Assembly: GCA_030267565.1 (NCBI GenBank)
Contig: BRXU01000005.1
Span: 5,833,452-5,897,451 of the forward strand
Length of the DNA stretch: 64,000 bases
From: Pleodorina starrii
Taxonomy: Eukaryota; Chlorophyta; Chlorophyceae; Chlamydomonadales; Volvocaceae
Direction of reading: 5' to 3'
Numbering within the stretch: position 1 is the first letter of the stretch; the number at the start of each line of letters is the position of its first letter. The notes under the pieces are model-generated. The model saw nothing but the letters and a program-made list of their open reading frames with translations, was not told where the DNA came from and did not search any database. A program made the translations under genes and the position numbers. Shown in pieces: positions 29,306 through 40,644 of the stretch.

Positions 29306-31486
29306 GGCCGGCCGCCGCAACCTAAGTTATCCTAAGCAAACGCACTTTAAACCAGGTTACATTAAACAGGTATTGATGTTGCTATGATGCACAGTATGCG
29401 TGGTGATTTAAACATTCCACGACAACCGTACAACTTTTAGGGTTGCCGTCGGCGATATACTTTTAACTGCATATCACATCATTAAAGCGCAGACTGATAC
29501 TTTCTGGAAAGCTTTGCATGCAGTATGTTACAGTGGTAGTTGTACGCTTACGTTGATCGGAATGTGTCAAAGAACGATGCACAGCACGGCACAGCACAAG
29601 CAAACCCCATAGCACCGCCCCCTAACAACGCGAGGCTGAATGCATTCCTACCCTAACATTTCACATGCCATAAATGTAAATCCAGGAGTGCGACGAATAA
29701 GCAGCGGTTACCGCACGCCCCGTTCAGCCCCGTTCTCTGCCGATGCCTGCACACCGCTTCTCAGGGACCCGTTTGCAGGCGTACGACCGACCCCCGGGTT
29801 TGTTTATGCGGCGAAACCCACTCTGAAAAGAGGATAAGGTCGCCTTAGGACACCGTATCCAGATCAGGGCGTTCCACCATAAAATTGGTCAAAAAATGAC
29901 CTAACCGGGACTCGAACCCGGGTCGCATGGGTGAAAGCCATGTATCCTAACCGTCTAGACTATTAGGTCACGCAGATGTTCCGAAGCTGGTTTAACAAAT
30001 ATATAACTCCAATCTATTAGTCATTCTGCCACGCCTCCTTCAAGGCCTGCGCTGGGGCCCAGCTCCATGGAAACAATGCCTGCGGGCAGGAAAGTCCTTC
30101 CCTAATCCGCTGCATCGCGCGGTCCGCTGACCCTACCCTCAGTTCTGTGCTCCTGTCTCCCGTAACCTGTAATCTCGTGGCTTTTGCCGAAGCTGCCAAG
30201 CTGAACGAAAGTGCTTTTTGAGAAAGAGCGAACGAGACGAGGAGCGGGGACCGACTGCCAAGGGCCCTTACACTGCAGAAAAAAAAAGGAGAACTCAGCC
30301 GAACACCAGCCGCACGCGCGACCCTCCAGGCCGCCCACCAGCTGAGCGCGCGGCCGTCCCACGAAACCCACACTCGCGGCGCGACCCCGAACCGCAACTG
30401 CGCACCACCGAACCGCCGCCGCTGTGGCAAGCACACACCTGAACCACCGCCCTAACAGGGCGACAACCACAGCCGGGCCGAGGCCCGGTGGAACCACGGG
30501 CGAAACCCCCACCCCCCTGCCGTGCCACACACCGCCCCAACCGCACCCGGACCAGGATGCCCTCCCCCCCCAGCCCCGCCAAAAGGCCGCCGGGCCCGGC
30601 CGTCAACCGGTGCCCGCGGGCGGCCCGCCGATGGCCGAGCCGATGGTGGAGGCGTCTGAGCGCGGGAGAGGACAGATGGGCGTGGTGTCGAGTCAGTCGA
30701 GGGAGGCGGGTGGGGAACTAACAGCTGTGAAAAGCTGAAGCTCTACTGAGTGAAAGGCAGAATGCCTGTAACGAGAGAGCTGAAGCGCAATAGTCTCGCC
30801 ACTCGATTACGGTTGTACGACAGTCGCACAGAACCAGACTTAGAGGCTCCGATCGCTTCGCTCCGTCGCATTTAAGTCAACAAAATGGGCCGTCGGGGAT
30901 TCTGGAATTAACTGTAACCGCTCCATCTATCCAAACAACCTTCAACATGCCGTGGCTATGCGGTCCAGCACTAGAATCACCCGCATGCCTACCAAGTACC
31001 TACTCTTGGCCTGTATGACGCCGTGACAGCTGCACCCTACCTCCCGTACTGAAAGGTGTTGATGTGGATGTTTCATGGGGCTCGATTCCAACATTGTGTG
31101 GCCTCCGCTCTGAAATTCCAGCTTACTATTTGGAAGCTGAGACCCCGTCGCCTGGAGGCAGATACCCGAGCCGCGTGGCTGAGTAGGTGGAGCGCCACGC
31201 GCGCGACAAGCCGCGGGCACGTCCGCAAGCTGGCGCTCCCAGCTTCACTCCATGAGAGCCGAGAGAAAAGCCCCAGGCAGGATCTCGCGTGCGTGCTGGA
31301 TCACACTCACCAAGGCCATTACCTGCACCGTACTTGAACCCTGGGTTATGACCGGGTGCTTGTAGCTCAAATCGGATACTTCAATCGCATGTTTGGGCCC
31401 ACTATGGGCTTCGGCCGCGACAGGGTAGGGTCAGGTGCGGAATGAATGGCGATACAAAGGGTTCACTGTTCAGCAGGTTTGATTAT
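29306..31486. other. Intergenic region upstream of DDM1, up to the satellite
   Basis: Contains the DDM1 5' flank, one tRNA gene and about 1.4 kb of further sequence without recognised genes. From 30250 to 30700 it is very GC-rich with open frames on both strands that have no domain features. Near 31176-31205 a GCGTGGC...GCCACGC hairpin includes an A-box-like TGGCTGAGTAGG, but no B box follows. Confidence 0.55.
29897..29969 (-). tRNA. trnE-UUC: tRNA-Glu (UUC)
   Basis: A 73-nt cloverleaf: acceptor stem GACCTAA/TTAGGTC with discriminator A, D arm GTCTAGACGGTTAGGAT, anticodon stem CATGG/CCATG with loop CTTTCAC (anticodon TTC), and T arm CCCGGGTTCGAGTCCCGG. The A box and B box (GGTTCGAGTCC) are intact. 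The D arm matches the usual eukaryotic tRNA-Glu pattern. No intron. Confidence 0.95.
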
Positions 31487-34400
31487 GTGCCCGGTGCCCG
31501 GTGCCCGGTGCCCGGTGCCCGGTGCCCGGTGCCCGGTGCCCGGTGCCCGGTGCCCGGTGCCCGGTGCCCGGTGCCCGGTGCCCGGTGCCCGGTGCCCGGT
31601 GCCCGGTGCCCGGTGCCCGGTGCCCGGTGCCCGGTGCCCGGTGCCCGGTGCCCGGTGCCCGGTGCCCGGTGCCCGGTGCCCGGTGCCCGGTGCCCGGTGC
31701 CCGGTGCCCGGTGCCCGGTGCCCGGTGCCCGGTGCCCGGTGCCCGGTGCCCGGTGCCCGGTGCCCGGTGCCCGGTGCCCGGTGCCCGGTGCCCGGTGCCC
31801 GGTGCCCGGTGCCCGGTGCCCGGTGCCCGGTGCCCGGTGCCCGGTGCCCGGTGCCCGGTGCCCGGTGCCCGGTGCCCGGTGCCCGGTGCCCGGTGCCCGG
31901 TGCCCGGTGCCCGGTGCCCGGTGCCCGGTGCCCGGTGCCCGGTGCCCGGTGCCCGGTGCCCGGTGCCCGGTGCCCGGTGCCCGGTGCCCGGTGCCCGGTG
32001 CCCGGTGCCCGGTGCCCGGTGCCCGGTGCCCGGTGCCCGGTGCCCGGTGCCCGGTGCCCGGTGCCCGGTGCCCGGTGCCCGGTGCCCGGTGCCCGGTGCC
32101 CGGTGCCCGGTGCCCGGTGCCCGGTGCCCGGTGCCCGGTGCCCGGTGCCCGGTGCCCGGTGCCCGGTGCCCGGTGCCCGGTGCCCGGTGCCCGGTGCCCG
32201 GTGCCCGGTGCCCGGTGCCCGGTGCCCGGTGCCCGGTGCCCGGTGCCCGGTGCCCGGTGCCCGGTGCCCGGTGCCCGGTGCCCGGTGCCCGGTGCCCGGT
32301 GCCCGGTGCCCGGTGCCCGGTGCCCGGTGCCCGGTGCCCGGTGCCCGGTGCCCGGTGCCCGGTGCCCGGTGCCCGGTGCCCGGTGCCCGGTGCCCGGTGC
32401 CCGGTGCCCGGTGCCCGGTGCCCGGTGCCCGGTGCCCGGTGCCCGGTGCCCGGTGCCCGGTGCCCGGTGCCCGGTGCCCGGTGCCCGGTGCCCGGTGCCC
32501 GGTGCCCGGTGCCCGGTGCCCGGTGCCCGGTGCCCGGTGCCCGGTGCCCGGTGCCCGGTGCCCGGTGCCCGGTGCCCGGTGCCCGGTGCCCGGTGCCCGG
32601 TGCCCGGTGCCCGGTGCCCGGTGCCCGGTGCCCGGTGCCCGGTGCCCGGTGCCCGGTGCCCGGTGCCCGGTGCCCGGTGCCCGGTGCCCGGTGCCCGGTG
32701 CCCGGTGCCCGGTGCCCGGTGCCCGGTGCCCGGTGCCCGGTGCCCGGTGCCCGGTGCCCGGTGCCCGGTGCCCGGTGCCCGGTGCCCGGTGCCCGGTGCC
32801 CGGTGCCCGGTGCCCGGTGCCCGGTGCCCGGTGCCCGGTGCCCGGTGCCCGGTGCCCGGTGCCCGGTGCCCGGTGCCCGGTGCCCGGTGCCCGGTGCCCG
32901 GTGCCCGGTGCCCGGTGCCCGGTGCCCGGTGCCCGGTGCCCGGTGCCCGGTGCCCGGTGCCCGGTGCCCGGTGCCCGGTGCCCGGTGCCCGGTGCCCGGT
33001 GCCCGGTGCCCGGTGCCCGGTGCCCGGTGCCCGGTGCCCGGTGCCCGGTGCCCGGTGCCCGGTGCCCGGTGCCCGGTGCCCGGTGCCCGGTGCCCGGTGC
33101 CCGGTGCCCGGTGCCCGGTGCCCGGTGCCCGGTGCCCGGTGCCCGGTGCCCGGTGCCCGGTGCCCGGTGCCCGGTGCCCGGTGCCCGGTGCCCGGTGCCC
33201 GGTGCCCGGTGCCCGGTGCCCGGTGCCCGGTGCCCGGTGCCCGGTGCCCGGTGCCCGGTGCCCGGTGCCCGGTGCCCGGTGCCCGGTGCCCGGTGCCCGG
33301 TGCCCGGTGCCCGGTGCCCGGTGCCCGGTGCCCGGTGCCCGGTGCCCGGTGCCCGGTGCCCGGTGCCCGGTGCCCGGTGCCCGGTGCCCGGTGCCCGGTG
33401 CCCGGTGCCCGGTGCCCGGTGCCCGGTGCCCGGTGCCCGGTGCCCGGTGCCCGGTGCCCGGTGCCCGGTGCCCGGTGCCCGGTGCCCGGTGCCCGGTGCC
33501 CGGTGCCCGGTGCCCGGTGCCCGGTGCCCGGTGCCCGGTGCCCGGTGCCCGGTGCCCGGTGCCCGGTGCCCGGTGCCCGGTGCCCGGTGCCCGGTGCCCG
33601 GTGCCCGGTGCCCGGTGCCCGGTGCCCGGTGCCCGGTGCCCGGTGCCCGGTGCCCGGTGCCCGGTGCCCGGTGCCCGGTGCCCGGTGCCCGGTGCCCGGT
33701 GCCCGGTGCCCGGTGCCCGGTGCCCGGTGCCCGGTGCCCGGTGCCCGGTGCCCGGTGCCCGGTGCCCGGTGCCCGGTGCCCGGTGCCCGGTGCCCGGTGC
33801 CCGGTGCCCGGTGCCCGGTGCCCGGTGCCCGGTGCCCGGTGCCCGGTGCCCGGTGCCCGGTGCCCGGTGCCCGGTGCCCGGTGCCCGGTGCCCGGTGCCC
33901 GGTGCCCGGTGCCCGGTGCCCGGTGCCCGGTGCCCGGTGCCCGGTGCCCGGTGCCCGGTGCCCGGTGCCCGGTGCCCGGTGCCCGGTGCCCGGTGCCCGG
34001 TGCCCGGTGCCCGGTGCCCGGTGCCCGGTGCCCGGTGCCCGGTGCCCGGTGCCCGGTGCCCGGTGCCCGGTGCCCGGTGCCCGGTGCCCGGTGCCCGGTG
34101 CCCGGTGCCCGGTGCCCGGTGCCCGGTGCCCGGTGCCCGGTGCCCGGTGCCCGGTGCCCGGTGCCCGGTGCCCGGTGCCCGGTGCCCGGTGCCCGGTGCC
34201 CGGTGCCCGGTGCCCGGTGCCCGGTGCCCGGTTCCCGGTGCCCGGTGCCCGGTGCCCGGTGCCCGGTGCCCGGTGCCCGGTGCCCGGTGCCCGGTGCCCG
34301 GTGCCCGGTGCCCGGTTCCCGGTGCCCGGTGCCCGGTGCCCGGTGCCCGGTGCCCGGTGCCCGGTGCCCGGTGCCCGGTGCCCGGTGCCCGGTGCCCGGT

Positions 34401-35369
34401 GCCCGGTGCCCGGTGCCCGGTGCCCGGTGCCCGGTGCCCGGTGCCCGGTGCCCGGTGCCCGGTGCCCGGTGCCCGGTGCCCGGTGCCCGGTGCCCGGTGC
34501 CCGGTGCCCGGTGCCCGGTGCCCGGTGCCCGGTGCCCGGTGCCCGGTGCCCGGTGCCCGGTGCCCGGTGCCCGGTGCCCGGTGCCCGGTGCCCGGTGCCC
34601 GGTGCCCGGTGCCCGGTGCCCGGTGCCCGGTGCCCGGTGCCCGGTGCCCGGTGCCCGGTGCCCGGTGCCCGGTGCCCGGTGCCCGGTGCCCGGTGCCCGG
34701 TGCCCGGTGCCCGGTGCCCGGTGCCCGGTGCCCGGTGCCCGGTGCCCGGTGCCCGGTGCCCGGTGCCCGGTGCCCGGTGCCCGGTGCCCGGTGCCCGGTG
34801 CCCGGTGCCCGGTGCCCGGTGCCCGGTGCCCGGTGCCCGGTGCCCGGTGCCCGGTGCCCGGTGCCCGGTGCCCGGTGCCCGGTGCCCGGTGCCCGGTGCC
34901 CGGTGCCCGGTGCCCGGTGCCCGGTGCCCGGTGCCCGGTGCCCGGTGCCCGGTGCCCGGTGCCCGGTGCCCGGTGCCCGGTGCCCGGTGCCCGGTGCCCG
35001 GTGCCCGGTGCCCGGTGCCCGGTGCCCGGTGCCCGGTGCCCGGTGCCCGGTGCCCGGTGCCCGGCTGCCCGGTGCCCGGCTGCCCGGTGCCCGGCTGCCC
35101 GGTGCCCGGTGCCCGGTGCCCGGTGCCCGGTGGCCGGCTGCCCGGTGCCCGGTGCCCGGTGCCCGGTGGCCGGTGCCCGGTGGCCGGTGGCCGGTGGCCG
35201 GTGGCCGGTGCCCGGTGGCCGGTGCCCGGTGCCCGGTGCCCGGTGCCCGGTGCCCGGTGCCCGGCTGCCCGGTGCCCGGTGCCCGGTGCCCGGTGCCCGG
35301 CTGCCCGGTGCCCGGTGCCCGGTGCCCGGTGCCCGGTGCCCGGTGCCCGGTGCCCGGTGCCCGGTGCCC
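31487..35369. repeat. Heptamer satellite array 1, (GGTGCCC)n
   Basis: About 3.88 kb, roughly 550 units. From 31487 to 34229 (2,743 bp, about 392 units) I see no variant at all. Two GGTTCCC units at 34230 and 34314 are exactly 84 bp (12 units) apart. Variants cluster from about 35060 to the right end (8-bp GGCTGCCC and GGTGGCC). Each unit has one CCGG site. There are no stop codons in several frames, so kilobase-long Cys/Pro/Gly or His/Arg/Pro frames here are spurious. Confidence 0.97.
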
Positions 35370-35711
35370 GGTGGTCAGGACCGCGACCTCTCGCTCCGTG
35401 TGGTGCAGGGCGGCGAGTACCGGTGCGTAGGTGTAGGGGCGCCACATGGGCTGCCCGCTGTCGTCCCCACGGGGTCTCGCGGCCTCCCACCCGGCCCCGT
35501 CCCGGGCCAGCCAGAGTACGACTGGGCGCGACGCCGGCGACACCGGGCTCGCCGGCGGGCGCCGGAAACCGTCGCGCGTGGCCTGGGGCGAACATGGGGT
35601 CACCTGCGAGGGCAATGCCGGCGCCGCGTGGCACGGGTGGGCGAGGTCACGCGAGTCAGGGCGCGTTGGCGTCGCAGCCCTACTCCCTTCCCCCGGGAGG
35701 GCGCCCGGCAC
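35370..35711. other. Junction between satellite 1 and pol
   Basis: Unique GC-rich sequence. A minus-strand frame runs from the pol stop into the satellite (about 80 unique codons with MWRPYTYAPVLAALHHTE near the end). This is where a recombinase ORF would begin, but no catalytic Arg/His/Tyr motif is present and it merges into repeat-encoded residues. Confidence 0.4.
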
Positions 35712-38078
35712 CTACCACGCAATGTAAACGGCCTCCAGCTTGTACGGAAGCGAGGCCCGGACGCGCACCTCCCCACCCGGCGCCTGGGGCCCCGGGATGC
35801 AGGGGCGCTCCTGCGCGAGGACCCACCGCTGCCGGACCGGCAGGCTGAGGAGCATGGCCCGCCACGGTCGGGGCCAAACCGGGGCGATCAGCAGCACGTC
35901 CACCCGCTCGTCCGCGATTTTCCGGATGACCGGGCCCAGCAGACCGAACGGCGGGTAACAGTACAGCAGCGGCTGCCCGCCTGCTCTCAGGCCCGCCCAG
36001 GACTGCGCCAGCGCGTCAACCCCGCGCGTGGAGGGGCTCCAGTGGGGGGAGAAGAAGTAGCCCGCCACCTTGGTGGAGAACTCGTCCGCAAAGAGGTCGA
36101 AAGCCGGGCTGCGGCCCTGCAGCTCCGGCCGGCAGAGCAGCCAGTCGTACACCTCCGCCCGCAGGAGCCACTGCGTGGGGTCCGTGTACTTGCTGAGCGC
36201 GTCCGCGTACCGCTGCTGCACGTCGGTGCGGGGGCGCCAGACCACCTCGATCTCAGTGTCGGACTCCGCGCAGCGGCGGTAAACGTCCGCGACTGCCAGC
36301 AGGCATTCGTTGGCCCCCTTCATGCCCAGGATGCAGAAGCCGGAAGCCTGGCTGTCCGTGAAGTACTGCAGGCGTCGGTGCTGTACCAGGGCCAGGGCCA
36401 GCTGCTGCAGCCAGCCCACCGTGTGGGACACCGTGCGGATCTCCCGCTCGGTGCTGCTGAAGCGGTTGCCCAGCATGCGGGCCCGCTCCTCTGGGGAGAA
36501 CGGGATGCGCATCACCTGCCCCCCGAGCTCCCCGTTGGGCAGGAAGGCGGCGTAAGCGGATTCCGAGGCGTCGCCGACCGCCTGAATGAGCACCGCCGGC
36601 CCCTTGTGCCAACGCGCGCGGCCGTTGCAGCGCTCGAGCACCTCCAGAAACAGGCGTGCCTCTTGCAGGGCCTGGGACGTGTCCGGGAGGGCCTCGTCCC
36701 AGCCGCCGTGGCCCTTGAGCGCCCGAGCGATCAGGCGGCTGTGCAGCGGAGCCGGTCCGACCGCCGGGCTCATGGCCACCATTTTGCCAACCAGCCGTGC
36801 CAGCTCCCGCGCTGTCACCGCAGCCTGCGCGCTGAGCTGCTGTACCAACGCGGCCAGGGCGTCGATCTTCTCCTGGGGCACCCGGAACGCCTGCGCCGGC
36901 GCGTCCACGATGAAGCCGAGGAAGCGCACCGTGGGGCGCGGCAGGAACTGGCATTTGCCGATGCTGAGGGTAAAGCCGAGTGCCGCGCAGATGCGCACGA
37001 CCTGTCGGCACTGGAACTTGGCTTTCGGCTCCGACTCGGCGGCCCCCGACTGATCGTCGATGAGGGACGACATGCGGACGCCCCGCTCCCGGATCGGGCG
37101 GTACACCTCCTGCTTGATGACCGTGTAGATGCGGCACGCCGGCGCCAGTCCGAATGGCAGGAAGGGCCAGACCCAGATCTGGCTCTCCCATTCCATGCCC
37201 AGGTAGGTCCACATGTCGGGGTGCATGGGAATCTGCCAGTAACCCGACTTGTCGTCCGTAGCGTAAAGGAAGTCACCCGGGCGCACGTACGCCTTCATGT
37301 CGCGCAGGCGCTCGTATAGGAACCGGACGTACGCGATGAAGGCGTTCACGTACATGGTGTTCAGGCACAAGCGCAGCTTAGCGCCCACCACCACCAGCAG
37401 GCCGTTAATGACGCGGGGCTTCCCCGGCCCGGTCCACGGCCGGATCACCCCCGCCGCAGCGCACTTCTCTAACTCCGCCCGGACGAAATCCGCGTGCTGG
37501 TACGCGCTGGCGTGGTTGGGCAACTGCACCTGCTGCGGCGCCGTACCCGTGAAGAAGGAGGCGGGGTCGCGTTCGGGAGCCGCCTGGCGCAGCATTTGGT
37601 GGAGGTATTGGCGCTTCTTTGCTGCGTCAGGCGCGAGCTGCTGCCCCGGGCTGTCAGGGCTTACGAAGTCGAGGCGGAGGCCGTCGCGAATCACCCCTAG
37701 CGCCAGTTTCTGCGGCCCAGACAGCGACCCACCTGAGGCCCGCAGGAAGTAGGCCTCCCACACGGCGGCTAGCCGCTGGGGTCTGCCCGGGAGGAACTGG
37801 TCCGGGTCAGGGAGCAGGGCGTGCAGGTCGGCCAGGTAGTCCGCGTCGCTAGAGAGGTCCACGCTGCCTGGCTGCGACAGGTTGTCGAGGGCTGCGAGCG
37901 CGTCTAGCGCCTCCTGGCGGGCGCGGGCGACATCTAGCTGAGGCGGCGCGTAGCGGCGATGCGACTCGGGCATTACACGTTGCACTGCCGCCGGCGGCGG
38001 GACCATCGGGTCCGCCGCCGGGTCCACACAGCAGCCGTGCGTCACGGCCGTCTCCTCTATGCCCTCGCGCGCCGCCAT
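35712..38078 (-). CDS. DIRS-like reverse transcriptase-RNase H polyprotein
   Basis: 788 aa from the first in-frame ATG (38078); the frame is open further upstream to about 38180. RT: motif A TDDKSGYWQIPMH (about 272), motif B LPFGLAPACRIYTV, catalytic motif C SSLIDDQSG (about 338), then GFTLSIGKCQFLP and VRFLGFIVD. RNase H residues: GDAS (about 501), SSTEREI, FTDSQASG (about 573), YADALSKY (about 628). The C-terminus has DLFADEFSTKVAGYFFSP and VDVLLIAPVWPRPW, a DLFA...APLWP-type tail usual for DIRS-group pol. There is no protease or integrase, which argues against Gypsy. The frame is intact, so the copy is young or constrained. It starts 259 bp after the gag stop, so expression by reinitiation or a separate ATG is inferred. 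Confidence 0.8.
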   Translation of the reverse strand: MAAREGIEETAVTHGCCVDPAADPMVPPPAAVQRVMPESHRRYAPPQLDVARARQEALDALAALDNLSQPGSVDLSSDADYLADLHALLPDPDQFLPGRPQRLAAVWEAYFLRASGGSLSGPQKLALGVIRDGLRLDFVSPDSPGQQLAPDAAKKRQYLHQMLRQAAPERDPASFFTGTAPQQVQLPNHASAYQHADFVRAELEKCAAAGVIRPWTGPGKPRVINGLLVVVGAKLRLCLNTMYVNAFIAYVRFLYERLRDMKAYVRPGDFLYATDDKSGYWQIPMHPDMWTYLGMEWESQIWVWPFLPFGLAPACRIYTVIKQEVYRPIRERGVRMSSLIDDQSGAAESEPKAKFQCRQVVRICAALGFTLSIGKCQFLPRPTVRFLGFIVDAPAQAFRVPQEKIDALAALVQQLSAQAAVTARELARLVGKMVAMSPAVGPAPLHSRLIARALKGHGGWDEALPDTSQALQEARLFLEVLERCNGRARWHKGPAVLIQAVGDASESAYAAFLPNGELGGQVMRIPFSPEERARMLGNRFSSTEREIRTVSHTVGWLQQLALALVQHRRLQYFTDSQASGFCILGMKGANECLLAVADVYRRCAESDTEIEVVWRPRTDVQQRYADALSKYTDPTQWLLRAEVYDWLLCRPELQGRSPAFDLFADEFSTKVAGYFFSPHWSPSTRGVDALAQSWAGLRAGGQPLLYCYPPFGLLGPVIRKIADERVDVLLIAPVWPRPWRAMLLSLPVRQRWVLAQERPCIPGPQAPGGEVRVRASLPYKLEAVYIAW

Positions 38079-38336
38079 CCCGTCGGGCGTCGCGGGCGCC
38101 TGCACCGGCCACCAGCACAACGTCAGTCCGTCCGCCCGTAGCCACGTCCCCGCCGACCGGCCGGGCTCATGCGCTGCCACCCGCCTGCGCCTCAGGCCCT
38201 ACTACCCCTCGCCCACCAAGGCCACAAGAGCCGCGCGCTACTCCCTCTGTTCTTCCGTCCGCGGCGTGCCTACCCCTCGAGGCCTAGGACCCGAACCGAC
38301 CACGCCGGGGCCTGCAGGCCTGTGCACGTCCTACCT

Positions 38337-40439
38337 TCAGCTGACCTGGCCGTGTCCAAACGGGTGGGCCGCGCCAGCGCCCGCGTGGGCCCGCGCCGCA
38401 CCGCCCGGCGACGGGGGAGGCGGCGCGGCCGGCGCTCCGCCTCCCAGCCCCGCACCCGGGCCCCGGGGACGTCGGTCCCGGCCGGGCTGGCCCCCGACGC
38501 CGTCCGCTCGCCTCCTCTTGTCCGTCGGCTCCCGGTTCCAGTCCGGGATTTCCCGCAGCGTCACGCGCGCGGCGGCCGTCAGGTCCGCCAGCCTCTTGTA
38601 GTGGATGAAGCGGCAAGGGTCGTGGAAGCACCGACCGGCTGCGTCGTCCAGGCAAGCCCCCATGTGCCTCAGAAGGTTCCTCGCCTCGCCCGGCCGCAGG
38701 GGGCGGCCCGTGGCGTCAGTCAGCGCCTGCACGACGTCGGGGAGCACCAGGGCGGCGGGCTTCCCCTCCGCCGGGGGCGCCGGCGGCGGCTGGATGTCGG
38801 CGAAGGGCTTGCCGCGCGCCGAGCGCTGCTGCTGCGACTGCTGCCGCTGCTGGCGCGGGTCACCGGCCGCGGGCGGAGCCAGGTTAATCTGCGCGGCGAT
38901 GGCGAAGCCGTTCGCCGCGACCTGGCGGGCCTGCTGCACACCCGCCCGGACGGCGGCGATCCAACGGTGCACATACACGAGGCCAGGCCACGGCCCGACG
39001 GTCCGCAGCTCGGCGGCGGAGGGCGGGGACTCCTCGTCTACGGCACCCACGTACACGTCCAGCAGTCCCAAGACGTTGCCGCAGAGGGTAACGTTGCGGC
39101 CGGGCGCCGGTGCGATGTCGGCGGCGGAGGTGCGGCTGAGGGCGTCGCGGGCCCAGGAGAGAGGGCCGTCATCGCATGCCAGGTGCGCCACTTCCTTGCC
39201 GAAGTCGTCCGCAAAATCGTCAGCGGCGGCGGAGAGCTGATCAGCGATCTTGCGAAGCGTTGCGCCGCGCTGCGCCAAGCGGCCACGTAGGCGGCCGAGC
39301 ACGGCATCAGCCACGCCAAGGGGTTCGCAGGCGCGCGACAGCAGCTGCAGCAGTTCCTCGACAACGCTGTCCCACAAGTCGGCCAGGAAGGCCGCTGCCA
39401 CCTGGGGGTGAGAGCGCTCGTCGACGACCGCGCCCCGCCTCCTGGCGACCCAGAGGAGGGCGCCAGTGAAGACCACGCGCGCGGCCCGGCGCACGTCGGC
39501 TGGCTTTGCGCCCGCCGGAATCGCCCAGGTGTCGTCCATGACTTGCCGGATAGAGGCGCGGGGGTTCTCGAAGCGTCCGTCGCCGGTAACCGCCCGGGGC
39601 ACCACCGGCGCGGGAGCAAGGGTCGTCGAGCTGGAGGCTTCGATGGAGATCGGCGCCGGCGTGAAGGCGGGCGGCGGCGGGTTGGGCAGCTGGTGCGCCG
39701 GGGGGGGGCGGCGCCCCGCTCCGCCCGACCCGGCGCCCCCGTCCAACATGTCGAGGGCGGTCGCGAGATCGGCGCGCAGGAGGGGCTCCCGGCCCCGGTT
39801 GAGGAAGTCCCTGATCTCCTGGGCGGACAGCCCTGGGGCGACGGCGGCGACCGCCCGGAAGAGCCCTGCTGCCAAGGGTTCGACGGCGGCCGGGGCGTCT
39901 GGCACGGCGGCGGCGGCCACGTCACCGGCAACTGGGGCGGCGGCAACGGCAGTTGGCCCCGCCGCGGCGTCTGGCGCGGCGGCCCCGGCGGCCGGCGCGG
40001 CCGCCCTGGCCGCGGCGGCGAGGGCGTTGGCGGCGGCGGCGGGGTAAACCGCGGCGGGAGGCGCGGCGGCGGCCACGGCCAGCGCCGGGGCGACAGCGGG
40101 GGCCGCCTGGTCCGCAGCGGCAGCAAGTCCGACCGGCGCGGCGTCGGCCGGCGCCACCGCGGGGACGGCGACTGCGGCTTGCCCGGGGGCGGCGGCTGGC
40201 GCGTCGGCGGCGGCGACAGCGGCGGGCGCGGCGTCGTGGGCTGGTGCGGCGACGGCGGCGTCAGGAGCTGGCGCGGCGGCGGCGGCGGGAGCTGGCGCGG
40301 CGGGGGCGGCGGCGGGAGCCGGCGCAGCGGCGGCGTCGACGGCGACTGGTGCGGCGGCAGGCCCGGCCTCCTCCAGGATCGGCGCGAGATTCCGGGGCAT
40401 CCCCGCAGGCGGCGCGCCGCGGCGCGGGACACGGTTCAT
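38337..40439 (-). CDS. Gag-like structural protein of the DIRS-like element
   Basis: 700 aa from ATG 40439 (MNRVPRRGAPPAG), stop TGA at 38337-38339. The first third is Ala/Pro-rich and low-complexity. Then comes a helical region including PSIRQVMDDTWAIPAG-like sequence (the exact first residues read ASIRQVMDDTWAIPAG) and RAARVVFTGALLWVARRR. Near residues 596-615 is a Cys-x7-Cys-x4-Cys-x3-His zinc finger (CLDDAAGRCFHDPCRFIH), a CCCH arrangement rather than the usual CCHC knuckle, followed by a basic Arg/Gly-rich tail. It lies directly upstream of pol in the same orientation. Gag identity is inferred from position and zinc finger; no sequence family was recognised. Confidence 0.65.
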   Translation of the reverse strand: MNRVPRRGAPPAGMPRNLAPILEEAGPAAAPVAVDAAAAPAPAAAPAAPAPAAAAAPAPDAAVAAPAHDAAPAAVAAADAPAAAPGQAAVAVPAVAPADAAPVGLAAAADQAAPAVAPALAVAAAAPPAAVYPAAAANALAAAARAAAPAAGAAAPDAAAGPTAVAAAPVAGDVAAAAVPDAPAAVEPLAAGLFRAVAAVAPGLSAQEIRDFLNRGREPLLRADLATALDMLDGGAGSGGAGRRPPPAHQLPNPPPPAFTPAPISIEASSSTTLAPAPVVPRAVTGDGRFENPRASIRQVMDDTWAIPAGAKPADVRRAARVVFTGALLWVARRRGAVVDERSHPQVAAAFLADLWDSVVEELLQLLSRACEPLGVADAVLGRLRGRLAQRGATLRKIADQLSAAADDFADDFGKEVAHLACDDGPLSWARDALSRTSAADIAPAPGRNVTLCGNVLGLLDVYVGAVDEESPPSAAELRTVGPWPGLVYVHRWIAAVRAGVQQARQVAANGFAIAAQINLAPPAAGDPRQQRQQSQQQRSARGKPFADIQPPPAPPAEGKPAALVLPDVVQALTDATGRPLRPGEARNLLRHMGACLDDAAGRCFHDPCRFIHYKRLADLTAAARVTLREIPDWNREPTDKRRRADGVGGQPGRDRRPRGPGAGLGGGAPAAPPPPSPGGAARAHAGAGAAHPFGHGQVS

Positions 40440-40644
40440 GGACCGCGAGCGTGTTTGCACGCCGCCCTCCGCGAGGTGCGTGCGCGGCCGGTGAGCGGGG
40501 TCGTCTCCGTCGCCGGGGGACGGTTGCACGTGGTTCTGCGCCAGTTGCGCGGGCAGCAAGCGAGCGAGCCGATGTTAGGACGCAGCGGGCGAGTGCGGCC
40601 CTTCAACGGCGGGCATTGGGTTACCCGCGGCGGCATCCGGATTG

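Noticed and set aside
30017..30436. Minus-strand 139-codon ORF upstream of DDM1
   Set aside because: GC-rich sequence with overlapping open frames on both strands, no recognised motif.
31176..31205. tRNA gene from A-box-like TGGCTGAGTAGG
   Set aside because: No matching B box, anticodon arm or acceptor stem.
31487..35369. CRISPR array or telomere
   Set aside because: No spacers, and the unit is neither the algal telomere repeat TTTTAGGG nor close to it.
35470..35711. Start of a tyrosine recombinase after pol
   Set aside because: Position fits, but no catalytic residues are visible before the frame enters the satellite, and its start is GTG.
31446..37319. 1,957-residue plus-strand ORF joining satellite to sequence antisense to pol
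   Set aside because: The non-repeat half is the reverse complement of the RT-RNase H gene.
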